From contig VGER01000009.1 of NCBI GenBank assembly GCA_016869235.1, forward strand, positions 1 through 49,940: a stretch of DNA of 49,940 nucleotides. The letters run 5' to 3'. This document shows positions 1-7,501 of the stretch, piece by piece. The first letter of the stretch is position 1; every line of letters begins with the position of its first letter. Origin of the DNA: Alphaproteobacteria bacterium. GTDB taxonomy: Bacteria > Pseudomonadota > Alphaproteobacteria > UBA2966 > CAIVPW01. The position numbers and the translations under genes were made by a program. The notes beneath the pieces were generated by a model. The model ran no database searches, was not told where the DNA came from, and saw only the letters and a program-made list of their open reading frames with translations.

Positions 1-316
1 TCGCCTCGACGATTTCGGGGTACATCTCCAGCACCGCGAGCGAGAGCGACGCGGTACAGCGCACTTCATGCCGGTCGAGCACCTCGAGCGTTCGCCAGAA
101 GCCGACGCGGTTGCCGTAGTCGCGGATACCGTAATTCAGCACGTCTGGATGCGGCTGCCGCGGCCATGGGTCGCGCACGCGGGTCTTCGCCGGGAGGTAT
201 TCGTAGTGCTCGACGTTCGGCACGACCCAGACCGCGAGCCGCGCGCCGCCGGGCCAGGCGAGGCGAGGCCGCGCGGTGATCGGCGAGTAGTCGATGCGCT
301 CGGCGTGCGGCGGCAT
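1..316 (-). CDS. Polysaccharide deacetylase-family protein, N-terminal part (runs off the window)
   Basis: On the minus strand an open frame starts at ATG 316-314 and runs through base 1, so only the first 105 residues are present. The translation holds the motifs LAVWVVPNVEHYEYLP, HPDVLNYGIRDYGNRVGFWR and VRCTASLSLAVLEMYPEI. These are typical of the NodB/PuuE-like polysaccharide deacetylase branch, which includes allantoinase-like enzymes that act on C-N bonds. The catalytic half lies outside the window, so the substrate cannot be judged. The gene begins 10 bases after the stop of the SDR remnant and was probably the last gene of that transcript. The family call is fairly firm and the function is not. 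Confidence 0.7.
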   Translation of the reverse strand, partial: MPPHAERIDYSPITARPRLAWPGGARLAVWVVPNVEHYEYLPAKTRVRDPWPRQPHPDVLNYGIRDYGNRVGFWRTLEVLDRHEVRCTASLSLAVLEMYPEIVEA

Positions 317-326
317 GGCAACCCGG

Positions 327-713
327 CTATCGGGCGGTGAATCCGCCGTCGACGCACACGATTTGCCCCGTAACGAAGGAGGTGCGTTCGGAAAGCAGGA
401 AACTGACTGCCTCGGCCACCTCGCCCGCCTCGCAAAAGCGGCGCATCAGAATCGATTCGATCAGCGCCTCGTGACGTACCGCGTCGGCGCGCGCGGCCGC
501 GGTCATGGGCGTGAAGATGGGTCCGGGGCCGACTGCGTTGACGCGAATGGCGTGTGTGGCAAGTTCGAGCGCGAGCGAGCCGACCAGGCCGTTCAGCCCC
601 GCTTTGGAGGCTGCGTACGCCGCGCCGCGCGGATGACCGACCAGGCCGATCTGGCCGGCGTTTTCTTTTGCGCTGGAGCAGGTTTGGAGCAAATCCATCC
701 TGCGGTTGATCAC
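327..713 (-). pseudogene. SDR oxidoreductase, C-terminal fragment
   Basis: The last ~100 residues are a good short-chain dehydrogenase tail: GLVGHPRGAAYAASKAGLNG contains the YxxxK pair, followed by RVNAVGPGPI and the ending SFVTGQIVCVDGG. The front half is missing. There is no TGxxxGIG nucleotide-binding motif and no NNAG, and the codons upstream of about residue 30 do not resemble an SDR. The usual length is about 250 residues and only about 128 are readable. The upstream neighbour is an N-terminal sulfatase fragment in the same orientation, so the two look like the ends of a deletion. No activity is expected. Confidence 0.7.
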
Positions 714-809
714 GGCAATGTCCCGTAGCGTGTTGAACGAAGCGTGGTAGCGGCTCGGGCGATGTCGATATCGAACTCGACGTGTAGGATTTTTATCCCA
801 CCTTTTCCA

Positions 810-1145
810 CTATGCGCGACGGTATCGCCGCCCCGAGTGGCGGTCAAGCGTGCGCTGTTTGGCGAAGACTTCCCGCTCCCGATGAGGATTAACCCCTTGA
901 GTGAGGTGCGCGGTGGGCTCGTCCGCGCCGCCGCGCAGGCGATGCGGCCAGCGCCCGGTCACGAGCGAAAAGCGCGTGGGCGAGCACACCGAGGAGTTGG
1001 CGTAGCCTTGGGTAAAGCGCAGGCCCGCCTGCGCCATGCGGTCGAGCACTGGCGAGCACCTCGATCGCCCGCCATAGCACCCCAGGTCGGCGTAGCCCAG
1101 GTCGTCGGCCATGAGGAAGACGAAATTGGGGCGCGCGCCCTTCAC
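810..1145 (-). pseudogene. Sulfatase, N-terminal fragment
   Basis: The frame starts with GTG at 1145, overlapping the TGA of the binding-protein gene as GTGA. It reads RPNFVFLMADDLGYADLGCYGG, the classic metal-binding start of type I sulfatases. The signature CSPTR follows in SSVCSPTRFSLVTGRWP, where the Cys would be converted to formylglycine. Homology stops near residue 75 and the frame ends at 111, against about 450-550 for a full enzyme. The stretch around GGRSRCSP also looks shifted, because a better match lies in another frame there. It is a remnant that was once coupled to the upstream Bug gene. Confidence 0.72.
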
Positions 1146-2122
1146 TCGCCCTTGATCCCCGTCTCGGCGATGATCCGGCCCCAGGCGGCGTGGCTGTCCT
1201 TCAGCACCTGCGAGAACTCCTCCGGCCCCGCCCCCGTGACGAAGATGCGCGCCGCCTTGTAGGCCGCCAGGACCTTTTCGTCTTTCAGTGCCTTTTCAGT
1301 CTCGGCATAAAGGCGCGCCACCACGTGCTTCGGCGTCCCGGCCGGCGCGAGCAGGCCGTACCAGGAAGGCTGGGTTTTCGCGTCGAAGCCTTCGACGCCC
1401 TGCGCGCCGATGCTCGCCACGCCGGGGAGTTCCTCCGTGCGGTCCGTGAGGTACACGGCGAGCGCCTTCAGGCGCCCCGCGCGGATGTGGGGCAAGGCGC
1501 CCGTCGTGGGCGTGAACATCACCTGCGTCTCCCCTGCCACCACGCTCTGGACCGCTGGCGCGTTGCCCTTGTAGGGCACGTGCGTGAGCTGCACGCCGGC
1601 GCGGCGGTTGAAGAGCTCACCGGCGATGTGCCCCGGCGAGGCCTTGCCCGCGGAGGCGTAGTTGAGGCGGCCGGGATTCGCTTTCGCGTAGGCCACCAGC
1701 TCCCGGAGACTCGCCGCCGGCACCGAGGCATGCACGATCAGCACCGAGTCGTAGGTGGCAAGGAGCGTCACCGGCGCGAAATCCTTCAGCGCGTCGAACC
1801 CCGCCCTGGCATAGAGGTGCGGATTGCTCGCGATGATGGTCGACAGCGTAAGCAGCACCGTGTGGCCGTCGGGCGCCGCCTTGGCCACTTCCGCGGCTCC
1901 GACGTTGCCCGCCGCGCCCGGCTTGTTCTCCACGATCACCGGCACGCCGAGCGACGCGGACAGGCGCTCGGCGAGCGGTCGGCCCAGCACGTCGAGCGGC
2001 CCTCCGGCCGGGAACGGATTGACCATCCGGATCGGCTTGGACGGGAACGTCTGCGCGGCAGCGGAGGCAGAAACGAGCAGTGCCGCAGCCAGACCGAGCA
2101 CGATAGCCCGTGCCGGGCTCAT
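1142..2122 (-). CDS. Bug/TctC-family periplasmic solute-binding protein (orphan)
   Basis: This is a 326-residue periplasmic receptor of the tripartite tricarboxylate transporter type. A signal peptide (MSPARAIVLGLAAALLVSASAAAQ) is followed by the family start FPSKPIRMVNPFPAGGPLDVLGRPLAERL, the ENKPGAAGN loop and the ligand-pocket motif HVPYKGNAPA. ATG 2122 is chosen over an upstream in-frame start because it directly precedes the signal peptide and overlaps the stop of the TPR gene as ATGA. Bug proteins bind carboxylated or amide-containing small molecules. No TctA or TctB genes lie beside it, so it either serves a distant permease or acts as a sensor. The family is sure and the ligand unknown. 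Confidence 0.9.
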   Translation of the reverse strand: MSPARAIVLGLAAALLVSASAAAQTFPSKPIRMVNPFPAGGPLDVLGRPLAERLSASLGVPVIVENKPGAAGNVGAAEVAKAAPDGHTVLLTLSTIIASNPHLYARAGFDALKDFAPVTLLATYDSVLIVHASVPAASLRELVAYAKANPGRLNYASAGKASPGHIAGELFNRRAGVQLTHVPYKGNAPAVQSVVAGETQVMFTPTTGALPHIRAGRLKALAVYLTDRTEELPGVASIGAQGVEGFDAKTQPSWYGLLAPAGTPKHVVARLYAETEKALKDEKVLAAYKAARIFVTGAGPEEFSQVLKDSHAAWGRIIAETGIKGE

Positions 2123-2607
2123 GTCAGCGCTCCGGCCTGATGGCCACGCGCGGCGAGTGCCTCTCCAAGGGCGGCCTGGAGCACGCTGCGCTCCTCGCAT
2201 CGGGCCGGGCAGAGCTTCGCCAGGATCTCCGGGTGCTCGCGCGCCTTGCCCGGGTTACCCCCCATCAGGTAGGCCTCGCCGAGGTACTCGTGCGCGCCCC
2301 GATGCCCGGGGTCCAGGCGCAGCGCCTCGTTGTAGTGGCGGCACACCACGTCCATGCGCGGGGCGCTCGACTTCCTCTCGGCGAAGGCGTACCGGTTGTG
2401 CGCGTCCGCATTGGCCGGGTCCTGCCCGAGGATCCGGGCAAGGTGGACCCTGGCCGAACCCCAATCCCCCCGCGCGATGGCTTCGCGGGCAGGCTCCAGC
2501 TTCTTCGGGTCCTTGTCCTTGTCGGGCGGGCTGGGAGTATCGGCCGCATGCGCGGCCCCCAGCGTGATCGCGGCTATGATGAAGTCATGCGACAGGGTTG
2601 GCTTCAC
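2119..2607 (-). CDS. Small secreted TPR-repeat protein
   Basis: This 162-residue protein has a signal-like N terminus (to about residue 22, ending AAHAAD), a charged linker and about three TPR-type helix pairs. Visible examples are GDWGSARVHLARILGQDPAN, YNEALRLDPGHRGAHEYLGE and an imperfect third repeat with two cysteines (KLCPARCEE). It probably acts as a periplasmic scaffold. The stop overlaps the start of the Bug receptor by four bases (ATGA), so the two are translated together and may work together. TPR proteins preceding Bug receptors are not diagnostic of any pathway. Confidence 0.7.
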   Translation of the reverse strand: MKPTLSHDFIIAAITLGAAHAADTPSPPDKDKDPKKLEPAREAIARGDWGSARVHLARILGQDPANADAHNRYAFAERKSSAPRMDVVCRHYNEALRLDPGHRGAHEYLGEAYLMGGNPGKAREHPEILAKLCPARCEERSVLQAALGEALAARGHQAGALT

Positions 2608-2961
2608 CGGTCTCTCCTAGGAATGATGCTCGGCGCTACGTTAGCATGGGCCGCGCCGGTCACGCGCGAGGAGGCCCTGGCCGGCCGCCCAGCAGCCCGG
2701 ATCCGGCCGCAGGAGCGATCGTTGTGCGGCGCGACTCGGAAGGAAATTCCTATCCCTTTCGTTTCTCTGAGCGCGGATGTTCATTTGAGGCTCGCGCCGC
2801 GGCGTGCCTAGGCGCGCAGCCCACGCCACGGGGCGGAGCTCGTGGGACAATATCGGTGCTGATTCCGCGCGGTCCGTCCCTTGACTCCAGCTCCTGTGCT
2901 TCTCACCGGCGGTAGCGCCAGCATCGTTTTGTGAACGTCTGAAGCTTCCCGGGAGCAACAC
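2608..2961. other. 354-base divergent intergenic region, no confident gene
   Basis: This region lies between the TPR gene (minus strand) and the chimeric remnant (plus strand) and must hold their promoters, but no convincing -35/-10 pair was found. One plus-strand frame (2623-2811) begins like a signal peptide (MMLGATLAWAAPVTREEAL) and then loses any recognisable pattern. It could be another gene head but is not supported as a gene. A GGGAGCAACAC sequence at 2950-2960 is a possible ribosome-binding site for the ATG at 2962. Confidence 0.4.
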
Positions 2962-3003
2962 ATGAAGATCGCCGTTCTGGGCGGGGGCAACGGCGCGCAT
3001 CGC
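2962..3003 (+). pseudogene. Opine/octopine dehydrogenase-family head fragment (about 13 residues)
   Basis: ATG 2962 opens a frame reading MKIAVLGGGNGAH. This is the characteristic Rossmann start of NAD/NADP octopine/nopaline dehydrogenase-like proteins; compare MRVAVIGAGAGG in the intact gene at 46499-47584. After GAH the frame turns to nonsense rich in Arg. From about base 2993 a different frame carries alcohol dehydrogenase sequence. A head this short can only be a scar or a chance match, but its position at a start codon with an upstream GGGAGC favours a scar. Confidence 0.4.
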
Positions 3004-3007
3004 GCCT

Positions 3008-3559
3008 GTGCAGCCGGGCGCAATCCTCGCCGTGATCGGCTGCGGCGCCGTGGGACTGAACGCGGTGCAGGGTGCACGGCTCGCCGGCGCCGGCATGATC
3101 ATCGCCATCGATCGCGCCCAAGAACGGCGCGAGCTTGCGCGGGTGTTTGGTGCCACGCAGGTCGCGGGCGAGGACGCCATCGACGCGGTGACAGTCGCGA
3201 GCAATAACCGCGATGCCGACTATAAGTTCGAGGCGGCGGGCAATGCGCAGGGCTTCCGGCTCGGCACCGAGATCGTGCGGCCGGGTGGCCATCTCGTGTT
3301 CCTGGGCAAGGTCTCAGTCGGTGACGACGTGTCGTTCCGCTGGGGCTCGCTGATGGGCGAGAAGAAGATCACGCGCTCGAGCTACGGCGGCGCGCGGCCC
3401 AGGCGTGATTTCCCGTGGCTCGCCCGCTGCTATCTCGAGGGCAAGCTGAAGCTCGAGGAGCTGATCACCGCGCGCCTGCCTCTGGCGCGCATCAACGACG
3501 GCTTCGATGCCATGCGGCGAGGCGACGGCATCCGCACCGTCGTCCTGCCGTGGCAGTAG
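3008..3559 (+). pseudogene. Zinc-type alcohol dehydrogenase, C-terminal half
   Basis: The frame from GTG 3008 (homology begins slightly earlier, near 2993, with ATARIAPVQPGA) encodes the NAD-binding half of a medium-chain alcohol dehydrogenase. VIGCGAVGLNAVQGARLAGA is the GxGxxG fold and AIDRAQERRELARVFGAT follows. The tail KLEELITARLPLARINDGFD ends a normal ADH. The catalytic zinc domain, about 170 N-terminal residues with the Cys/His ligands, is absent. The fragment cannot be an active dehydrogenase. It adjoins an opine dehydrogenase head, consistent with a deletion fusing two genes out of frame. Confidence 0.7.
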
Positions 3560-3600
3560 TCGCTCAGTTGGCTGCGAAGCAGTAGAGCACTCCTGTGCCG

Positions 3601-3621
3601 GGCGACCTTCGCGCGGTCGCC
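3601..3621 (+). terminator. Hairpin after the alcohol dehydrogenase remnant
   Basis: GGCGACC (3601-3607) and GGTCGCC (3615-3621) form a perfect 7-bp stem with a 7-base loop, 42 bases after the stop of the ADH remnant. There is no T-run, so a strong intrinsic terminator is not certain. Confidence 0.4.
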
Positions 3622-3732
3622 TGATGTAACCGCCAAGTTTGGCAGGTCTACTCTTTCAGGCAGGTATTGAAGTAACGGTGGCATGCATCAGGCTTAGGAA
3701 GCCTTCGTTCAATTGCCTCAAGTCGAAGCTTC

Positions 3733-3752
3733 TGGAGTTGACCCGCTTTCGT
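3733..3752 (+). repeat. IS3-family left inverted repeat
   Basis: TGGAGTTGACCCGCTTTCGT matches the reverse complement of bases 4851-4870 at 16 of 20 positions. This fixes the left boundary of the insertion sequence. Confidence 0.7.
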
Positions 3753-3786
3753 GGGCACCTCAACCTTGAAGGGAAAGCAGTCCACA

Positions 3787-3989
3787 ATGCCAGCAACGAA
3801 GCCGTCGTACGCGGCGCAATTCCGACAACAGATAGTCGAACTGGTGAAGGCCGGGCGCAAGCCCGCCGAGCTGCAGCACGGGTTCGGCTGTAGCGCGCGA
3901 AGCAGCTGGAGCGCGACATCCTGGCAAAGGCTACGGCCTGGTTCGCCGGCAAAGGCGACAAGACGTCCAACGGGTCTACGAACTCGTGA
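3787..3989 (+). pseudogene. IS3-family orfA, internally deleted
   Basis: The first 30 or so codons read MPATKPSYAAQFRQQIVELV, the helix-turn-helix start of an IS3 OrfA. After FGCSA the sequence jumps in another frame to KQLERDILAKATAWFAGKGD and the stop TGA at 3987-3989. About 40-50 residues of the middle (the rest of the HTH and most of the leucine-zipper region) are missing and the frame is broken. OrfA would have bound the repeats and supplied the front of the fused transposase. Confidence 0.75.
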
Positions 3990-4850
3990 TCGCGATTCAG
4001 GCCGAGCTTCCTGTGCGCGCGATGTGTCGAGTGTTTGGTGTGTCGGAGAGCGGTTATTACGCCTGGGAGGGACGCCAGCCCTCGGCGCGTGCGATTGGCG
4101 ATGCCGAGCTGACGGTGCGCATCCGCCACTATCACGCGCGCTCCAAGGCCGCCTACGGCGCACCGAATATCCTCGAGGATCTGCGCGACAAAGGGAACCG
4201 CATCGGCAAGAAACGTGTCGCCCGTCTGATGAAGGCTGACGGGCTTCGCGGCGTGTGCCGCCGGAAGTGGATCACCATGACCCAGCGCGATGTCGATGCA
4301 ACGCCCGCGGCCAATCTCGTGCAGCGCCAGTTCCATCACCTACATTCCAACTTGGGCGGGATTCCTGTTCCTGGGGGTGGTGCTGGATCCCTTCAGCCGC
4401 CGGATCATCGGTTGGACATTGGCCGGGCACCTGGGAACGGAACTAATGCTCTCGGCGCTCAACATGGCGATCGGACAGCGGCGCGCAACCGAGGTCGTGC
4501 ATCATTCCGATCACGGCACGCAGTACACCTTGATCGCTTTCGGCCTGCGCTGCAAGGAAGCTGGTGTGCGGCCTTCCATGGGAACGGTGGGCGATGCCTA
4601 CGACAACGCGATGTGCGAGAGCTTCTTCGCGACGCTAGAGTGCGAGCTGCTTGATCGCCGGCGCTTCCAAACCAAGGCCGAGGCGCGCATGGCGATCTTC
4701 GAGTTCATCGAAGGCTGGTTCAACCAGACGCGGCGTCACTCCAGTCTTGGCCGCATCTGGCCAATCGAGTTCAAGCGGCGTCATTCGCCAGAGAAGCGCT
4801 CCGCGCGCAGCCTGTGGATAACCGCTTGTGACCCAAGCGCTAAACCGTCG

Positions 4851-4870
4851 ACGGAAACGGGGCAATTCCA
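4851..4870 (-). repeat. IS3-family right inverted repeat
   Basis: Read on the minus strand this is TGGAATTGCCCCGTTTCCGT, matching the left repeat at 16 of 20 bases. It marks the right end of the insertion sequence. Confidence 0.7.
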
Positions 4871-4910
4871 GGTTCGCTCGCCCGCCCGAACTCCGGCGGG
4901 CGAGCGAACC
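4871..4910. repeat. Perfect 16-bp inverted repeat abutting the insertion sequence
   Basis: GGTTCGCTCGCCCGCC (4871-4886) and its exact reverse complement (4895-4910) flank an 8-base loop, CGAACTCC. The hairpin starts on the base after the IS right repeat. It could be a factor-independent terminator without a T-tract that isolates fbiC from IS transcription, or a structure preferred as an insertion target. Which of these applies is not decided by the sequence. Confidence 0.75.
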
Positions 4911-4957
4911 CTCATCCTCGCGCAGCCGGCGATAGTGCAGTAAAGTAACAATGATCC

Positions 4958-4965
4958 TGGTACAA
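4958..4965 (+). promoter_or_regulatory. TGGTACAA motif upstream of fbiC
   Basis: TGGTACAA followed by AAAAA lies about 100 bases before the fbiC start. It differs by one base from the two TTGTACAA palindromes at 21528 and 21547 and shares the core GTACAAAA. In a GC-rich genome this is a candidate site for the same regulator. Low confidence without genome-wide counts. Confidence 0.3.
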
Positions 4966-5063
4966 AAAAACGGTCACGTCAGTGCGTCCGCGGGACCTGC
5001 CGCTCCCTCCCGCGCTCGTCTGGCAGCTCATGGGGGACGCTCACGCGTCCAAGGACAGCGCGA

Positions 5064-7460
5064 TTGCACCCTGAAGCACGGCACCTCCTCGACTCGCTCG
5101 AAGCGCGCGGCCTGCCTGCGCTGATGGCCGAAGCACGGCGCCTGCGCGAACAGGGCCACGGGCGCCTCGTCAGCTACTCGCGCAAGGTCTTCATACCGCT
5201 CACGCGCCTCTGCCGCAACGTCTGCGGCTACTGCACGTTCGTCAAAGGACCGCGGCAGGTCGACCACCCCTACTTGCGCCCGGAGGAAGTGCTGGAGATC
5301 GCCCGCCTCGGCCGCGAGGCCGGCTGCCGCGAAGCCCTGTTCACCCTCGGCGACCGTCCCGAGGCGGTGCATGAATCCGCCCGCGCCGTGCTCGCCGAGA
5401 TGGGCTATGCCTCCACGGTCGACTACCTCGCCGCGATATGCCAGCGGGTACTCGCCGAGACGGGCCTCTTGCCGCATGTGAATCCCGGCGTGCTGAGCGA
5501 AGCCGAGATGCTGCGCCTGCGCGAGGTCTCGGTATCGCAGGGCATGATGCTCGAGAGCACCGCCGACAGGCTCTGCGCGCCCGGAGGCGCGCATTTCGGC
5601 AGCCCGGACAAGGTCCCCGCCGTGCGCCTCGCGGCGCTGGAGGTGGCAGGCCGCGCGCGCATCCCGTTCACCTCCGGCATCCTCATCGGGATCGGCGAGA
5701 CGCGGCTGGAGCGCATCGACGCGCTGCTCGCGCTGCGCGACCTGCACGAGCGCCACGGCCACATCCAGGAAGTGATCGTGCAGAACTTCCGCGCCAAGGA
5801 CGACACGCGCATGCGCGGCCACGGCGAGCCGGATTTCGACGACCTGCTGTGGACGGCAGCCGCCGCACGCGTGGTGCTTGGCGCCGAGGCAAACATCCAG
5901 ATCCCACCGAACCTGAGCGAAGCGCGCTTCCCGGAACTGCTTGCCGCAGGCATAAACGACTGGGGCGGCATCTCTCCGGTCACCGACGACTACGTCAACC
6001 CCGAGCGTGCCTGGCCGCAGGTCGACAAATTGGAGTACGCGACCCGCGCCGCAGGTCTGGCGCCGCTGCAGCGGCTCGCCATCTATCCGGCGTATGCCTG
6101 CGAACCCTCGACTTGGCTCGCTCCGGCACTGGCGAGCCGCGTGCTAGATGCAATTGATGCAAACGGCTACCCGCGCAGCGACGTATGGAGCCCCGGTATC
6201 GCCAACTCGGCGCCGCCGGTGTGCGGGCATCCGGCCAGCGGGAGCGGATCCCTGGACGCCTTGCTGGAGCGTGCTGCCGCGGGCGAACGGCTGGACGAGG
6301 CCGGTCTCGTGCGCCTCTTCGCCGCGCACGAAGGCGAGCTTGCCGAAGTCATCGCCTGCGCCGACCAGCTGCGCCGCAAGACCTCGGGCGACGGCGTGCG
6401 CTACGTGGTCAACCGCAACCTGAACTACACCAACGTGTGCAGCTTCCGCTGCACGTTCTGCGCGTTCTCCAAGGGCAGGACCGCCGAAGCCCTGCGCGGC
6501 GCACCCTACGACCTCGCGCTCGAGGAAGTGGCGCGTCGCGTCGAGGAGGCCTGGTCGCGCGGTGCCACCGAAGTCTGCATGCAGGGCGGCATCCATCCCT
6601 CGTACACCGGCGACACCTACCTCACCCTGCTGCGCACGGTGAAGGAAGCAGTGCCGCGCATGCACGTGCATGCGTTCTCGCCGCTGGAGGTCACACACGG
6701 TGCGCACACGCTCGGCATCTCCATTCCCCGGTTCCTGGAAAAGCTGCGCGACGCGGGGCTGGGGTCGCTCCCCGGCACCGCTGCCGAGATCCTGGACGAC
6801 GAGGTGCGTGCGCAGATCTGCCCGGACAAGCTGAAGACGCAGGAATGGCTGGACGTGGTCGAAGCAGCGCACCGCGCCGGCCTGCGCACTACGGCGACCA
6901 TCATGTTCGGCCACGTCGAGCGCCCGGTGCACTGGGCGCAGCACCTGCTTTGCGTGCGCGACCTGCAGGCACGGACTGCAGGCTTCACCGAATTCGTGCC
7001 CCTACCCTTCGTGCACATGGAAGCGCCGATGTACCTGAAAGGCCGCGCGCGGCGCGGACCTACCTGGCGCGAGAACCAGCTGATGCATGCGATCGCCCGT
7101 ATCGCGCTGCACCCGCTGGTGCCGAACATCCAGGTGTCGTGGGTGAAGCTCGGCCCTGCCGCCGCCGCGCTATGCCTGCAGGGTGGTGCCAACGACCTCG
7201 GCGGCACGCTGATGAACGAGAGCATCTCGCGGGCCGCCGGCAACGAGCATGGCGAGGAACTGCCGCCGGCGCGCATGGACGCGCTGATCGAGGGCATCGG
7301 CCGCGTGCCCAGCCAGCGCAGCACCCTCTACGGCCCGGCAGACCCGGACCAGTGCGCGCGCAGCTACGCCGCGCCGGCACTAGCGCCCGTGGTGCTGACG
7401 GCGGTGACCACCCGGTCGTCCGGGATACCACGCCGCTCCTGCCCCGCGCCGCAGCTCTAG
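5064..7460 (+). CDS. fbiC: FO synthase, fused CofG/CofH radical SAM enzyme
   Basis: This 798-residue two-domain enzyme makes the deazaflavin FO, the chromophore of coenzyme F420, from 5-amino-6-ribitylamino-uracil and tyrosine. The CofG half carries the radical-SAM cluster C50-RNV-C54-GY-C57. The CofH half carries C459-SFR-C463-TF-C466, after NRNLNYTNV. The fused form is known from actinobacteria and some proteobacteria; archaea and cyanobacteria use two proteins. The start is TTG 5064, with AAGGA at 5051-5055 at good spacing and no better in-frame ATG. The gene converges on cofC with a hairpin between them and has its own promoter region just after the IS. Confidence 0.96.
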   Translation: MHPEARHLLDSLEARGLPALMAEARRLREQGHGRLVSYSRKVFIPLTRLCRNVCGYCTFVKGPRQVDHPYLRPEEVLEIARLGREAGCREALFTLGDRPEAVHESARAVLAEMGYASTVDYLAAICQRVLAETGLLPHVNPGVLSEAEMLRLREVSVSQGMMLESTADRLCAPGGAHFGSPDKVPAVRLAALEVAGRARIPFTSGILIGIGETRLERIDALLALRDLHERHGHIQEVIVQNFRAKDDTRMRGHGEPDFDDLLWTAAAARVVLGAEANIQIPPNLSEARFPELLAAGINDWGGISPVTDDYVNPERAWPQVDKLEYATRAAGLAPLQRLAIYPAYACEPSTWLAPALASRVLDAIDANGYPRSDVWSPGIANSAPPVCGHPASGSGSLDALLERAAAGERLDEAGLVRLFAAHEGELAEVIACADQLRRKTSGDGVRYVVNRNLNYTNVCSFRCTFCAFSKGRTAEALRGAPYDLALEEVARRVEEAWSRGATEVCMQGGIHPSYTGDTYLTLLRTVKEAVPRMHVHAFSPLEVTHGAHTLGISIPRFLEKLRDAGLGSLPGTAAEILDDEVRAQICPDKLKTQEWLDVVEAAHRAGLRTTATIMFGHVERPVHWAQHLLCVRDLQARTAGFTEFVPLPFVHMEAPMYLKGRARRGPTWRENQLMHAIARIALHPLVPNIQVSWVKLGPAAAALCLQGGANDLGGTLMNESISRAAGNEHGEELPPARMDALIEGIGRVPSQRSTLYGPADPDQCARSYAAPALAPVVLTAVTTRSSGIPRRSCPAPQL

Positions 7461-7463
7461 CCC

Positions 7464-7485
7464 GGCCCGGCGCCGGAGCCGGGCC
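7464..7485. terminator. GC-rich hairpin between convergent fbiC and cofC
   Basis: GGCCCGGC (7464-7471) pairs perfectly with GCCGGGCC (7478-7485) across a 6-base loop. It lies in the 41-base gap between the two convergent stops and could end both transcripts. There is no long T-run on either side. Confidence 0.5.
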
Positions 7486-7501
7486 GCGCGCAGTTTCGGT
7501 A

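Larger units (their letters stand above)
3733..4870 (+). mobile_element. Decayed IS3-family insertion sequence (1138 bp)
   Basis: The element is bounded by imperfect inverted repeats that begin TGGA and end TCCA. It contains an orfA/orfB pair typical of IS3-family elements with a DDE transposase. Both reading frames are damaged (see orfA and orfB). Flanking pentamers are GCTTC on the left and GGTTC on the right, which could be a diverged target duplication. The element sits between the truncated alcohol dehydrogenase and fbiC. It cannot move by itself; an intact copy elsewhere could still act on its ends. Confidence 0.8.
3971..4943 (+). pseudogene. IS3-family orfB (DDE transposase), frameshifted, first Asp lost
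   Basis: The frame enters at RVYELVIAIQAELPVRAMCR and continues to NLVQRQF near 4331. It resumes in another frame as ITYIPTWAGFLFLGVVLDP. The skipped piece is about a dozen residues, normally ending in WVAD just before ITYIPT, so the first catalytic Asp is gone. The second Asp (HHSDHGTQY) and the Glu (CESFFATLE) remain. The final frame runs through the right repeat to a stop at 4943. A VDNRL stop in another frame near 4828 may be the original end. Not functional. Confidence 0.8.

Noticed and set aside
1190..2140. Long plus-strand open frame of 316 codons opposite the Bug gene
   Set aside because: Arg/His-rich composition and exact antisense position. The minus strand encodes a clear Bug protein with a signal peptide.
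2623..2811. Short plus-strand frame with a signal-peptide-like start
   Set aside because: Only the first 20 residues look protein-like and no family is recognisable. Kept only as a note on the intergenic region.
3648..3731. Minus-strand tail LRLEAIERRLPKPDACHRYF next to the IS left end
   Set aside because: It might be the end of a gene interrupted by the IS, but 27 residues without a recognised family are not enough.
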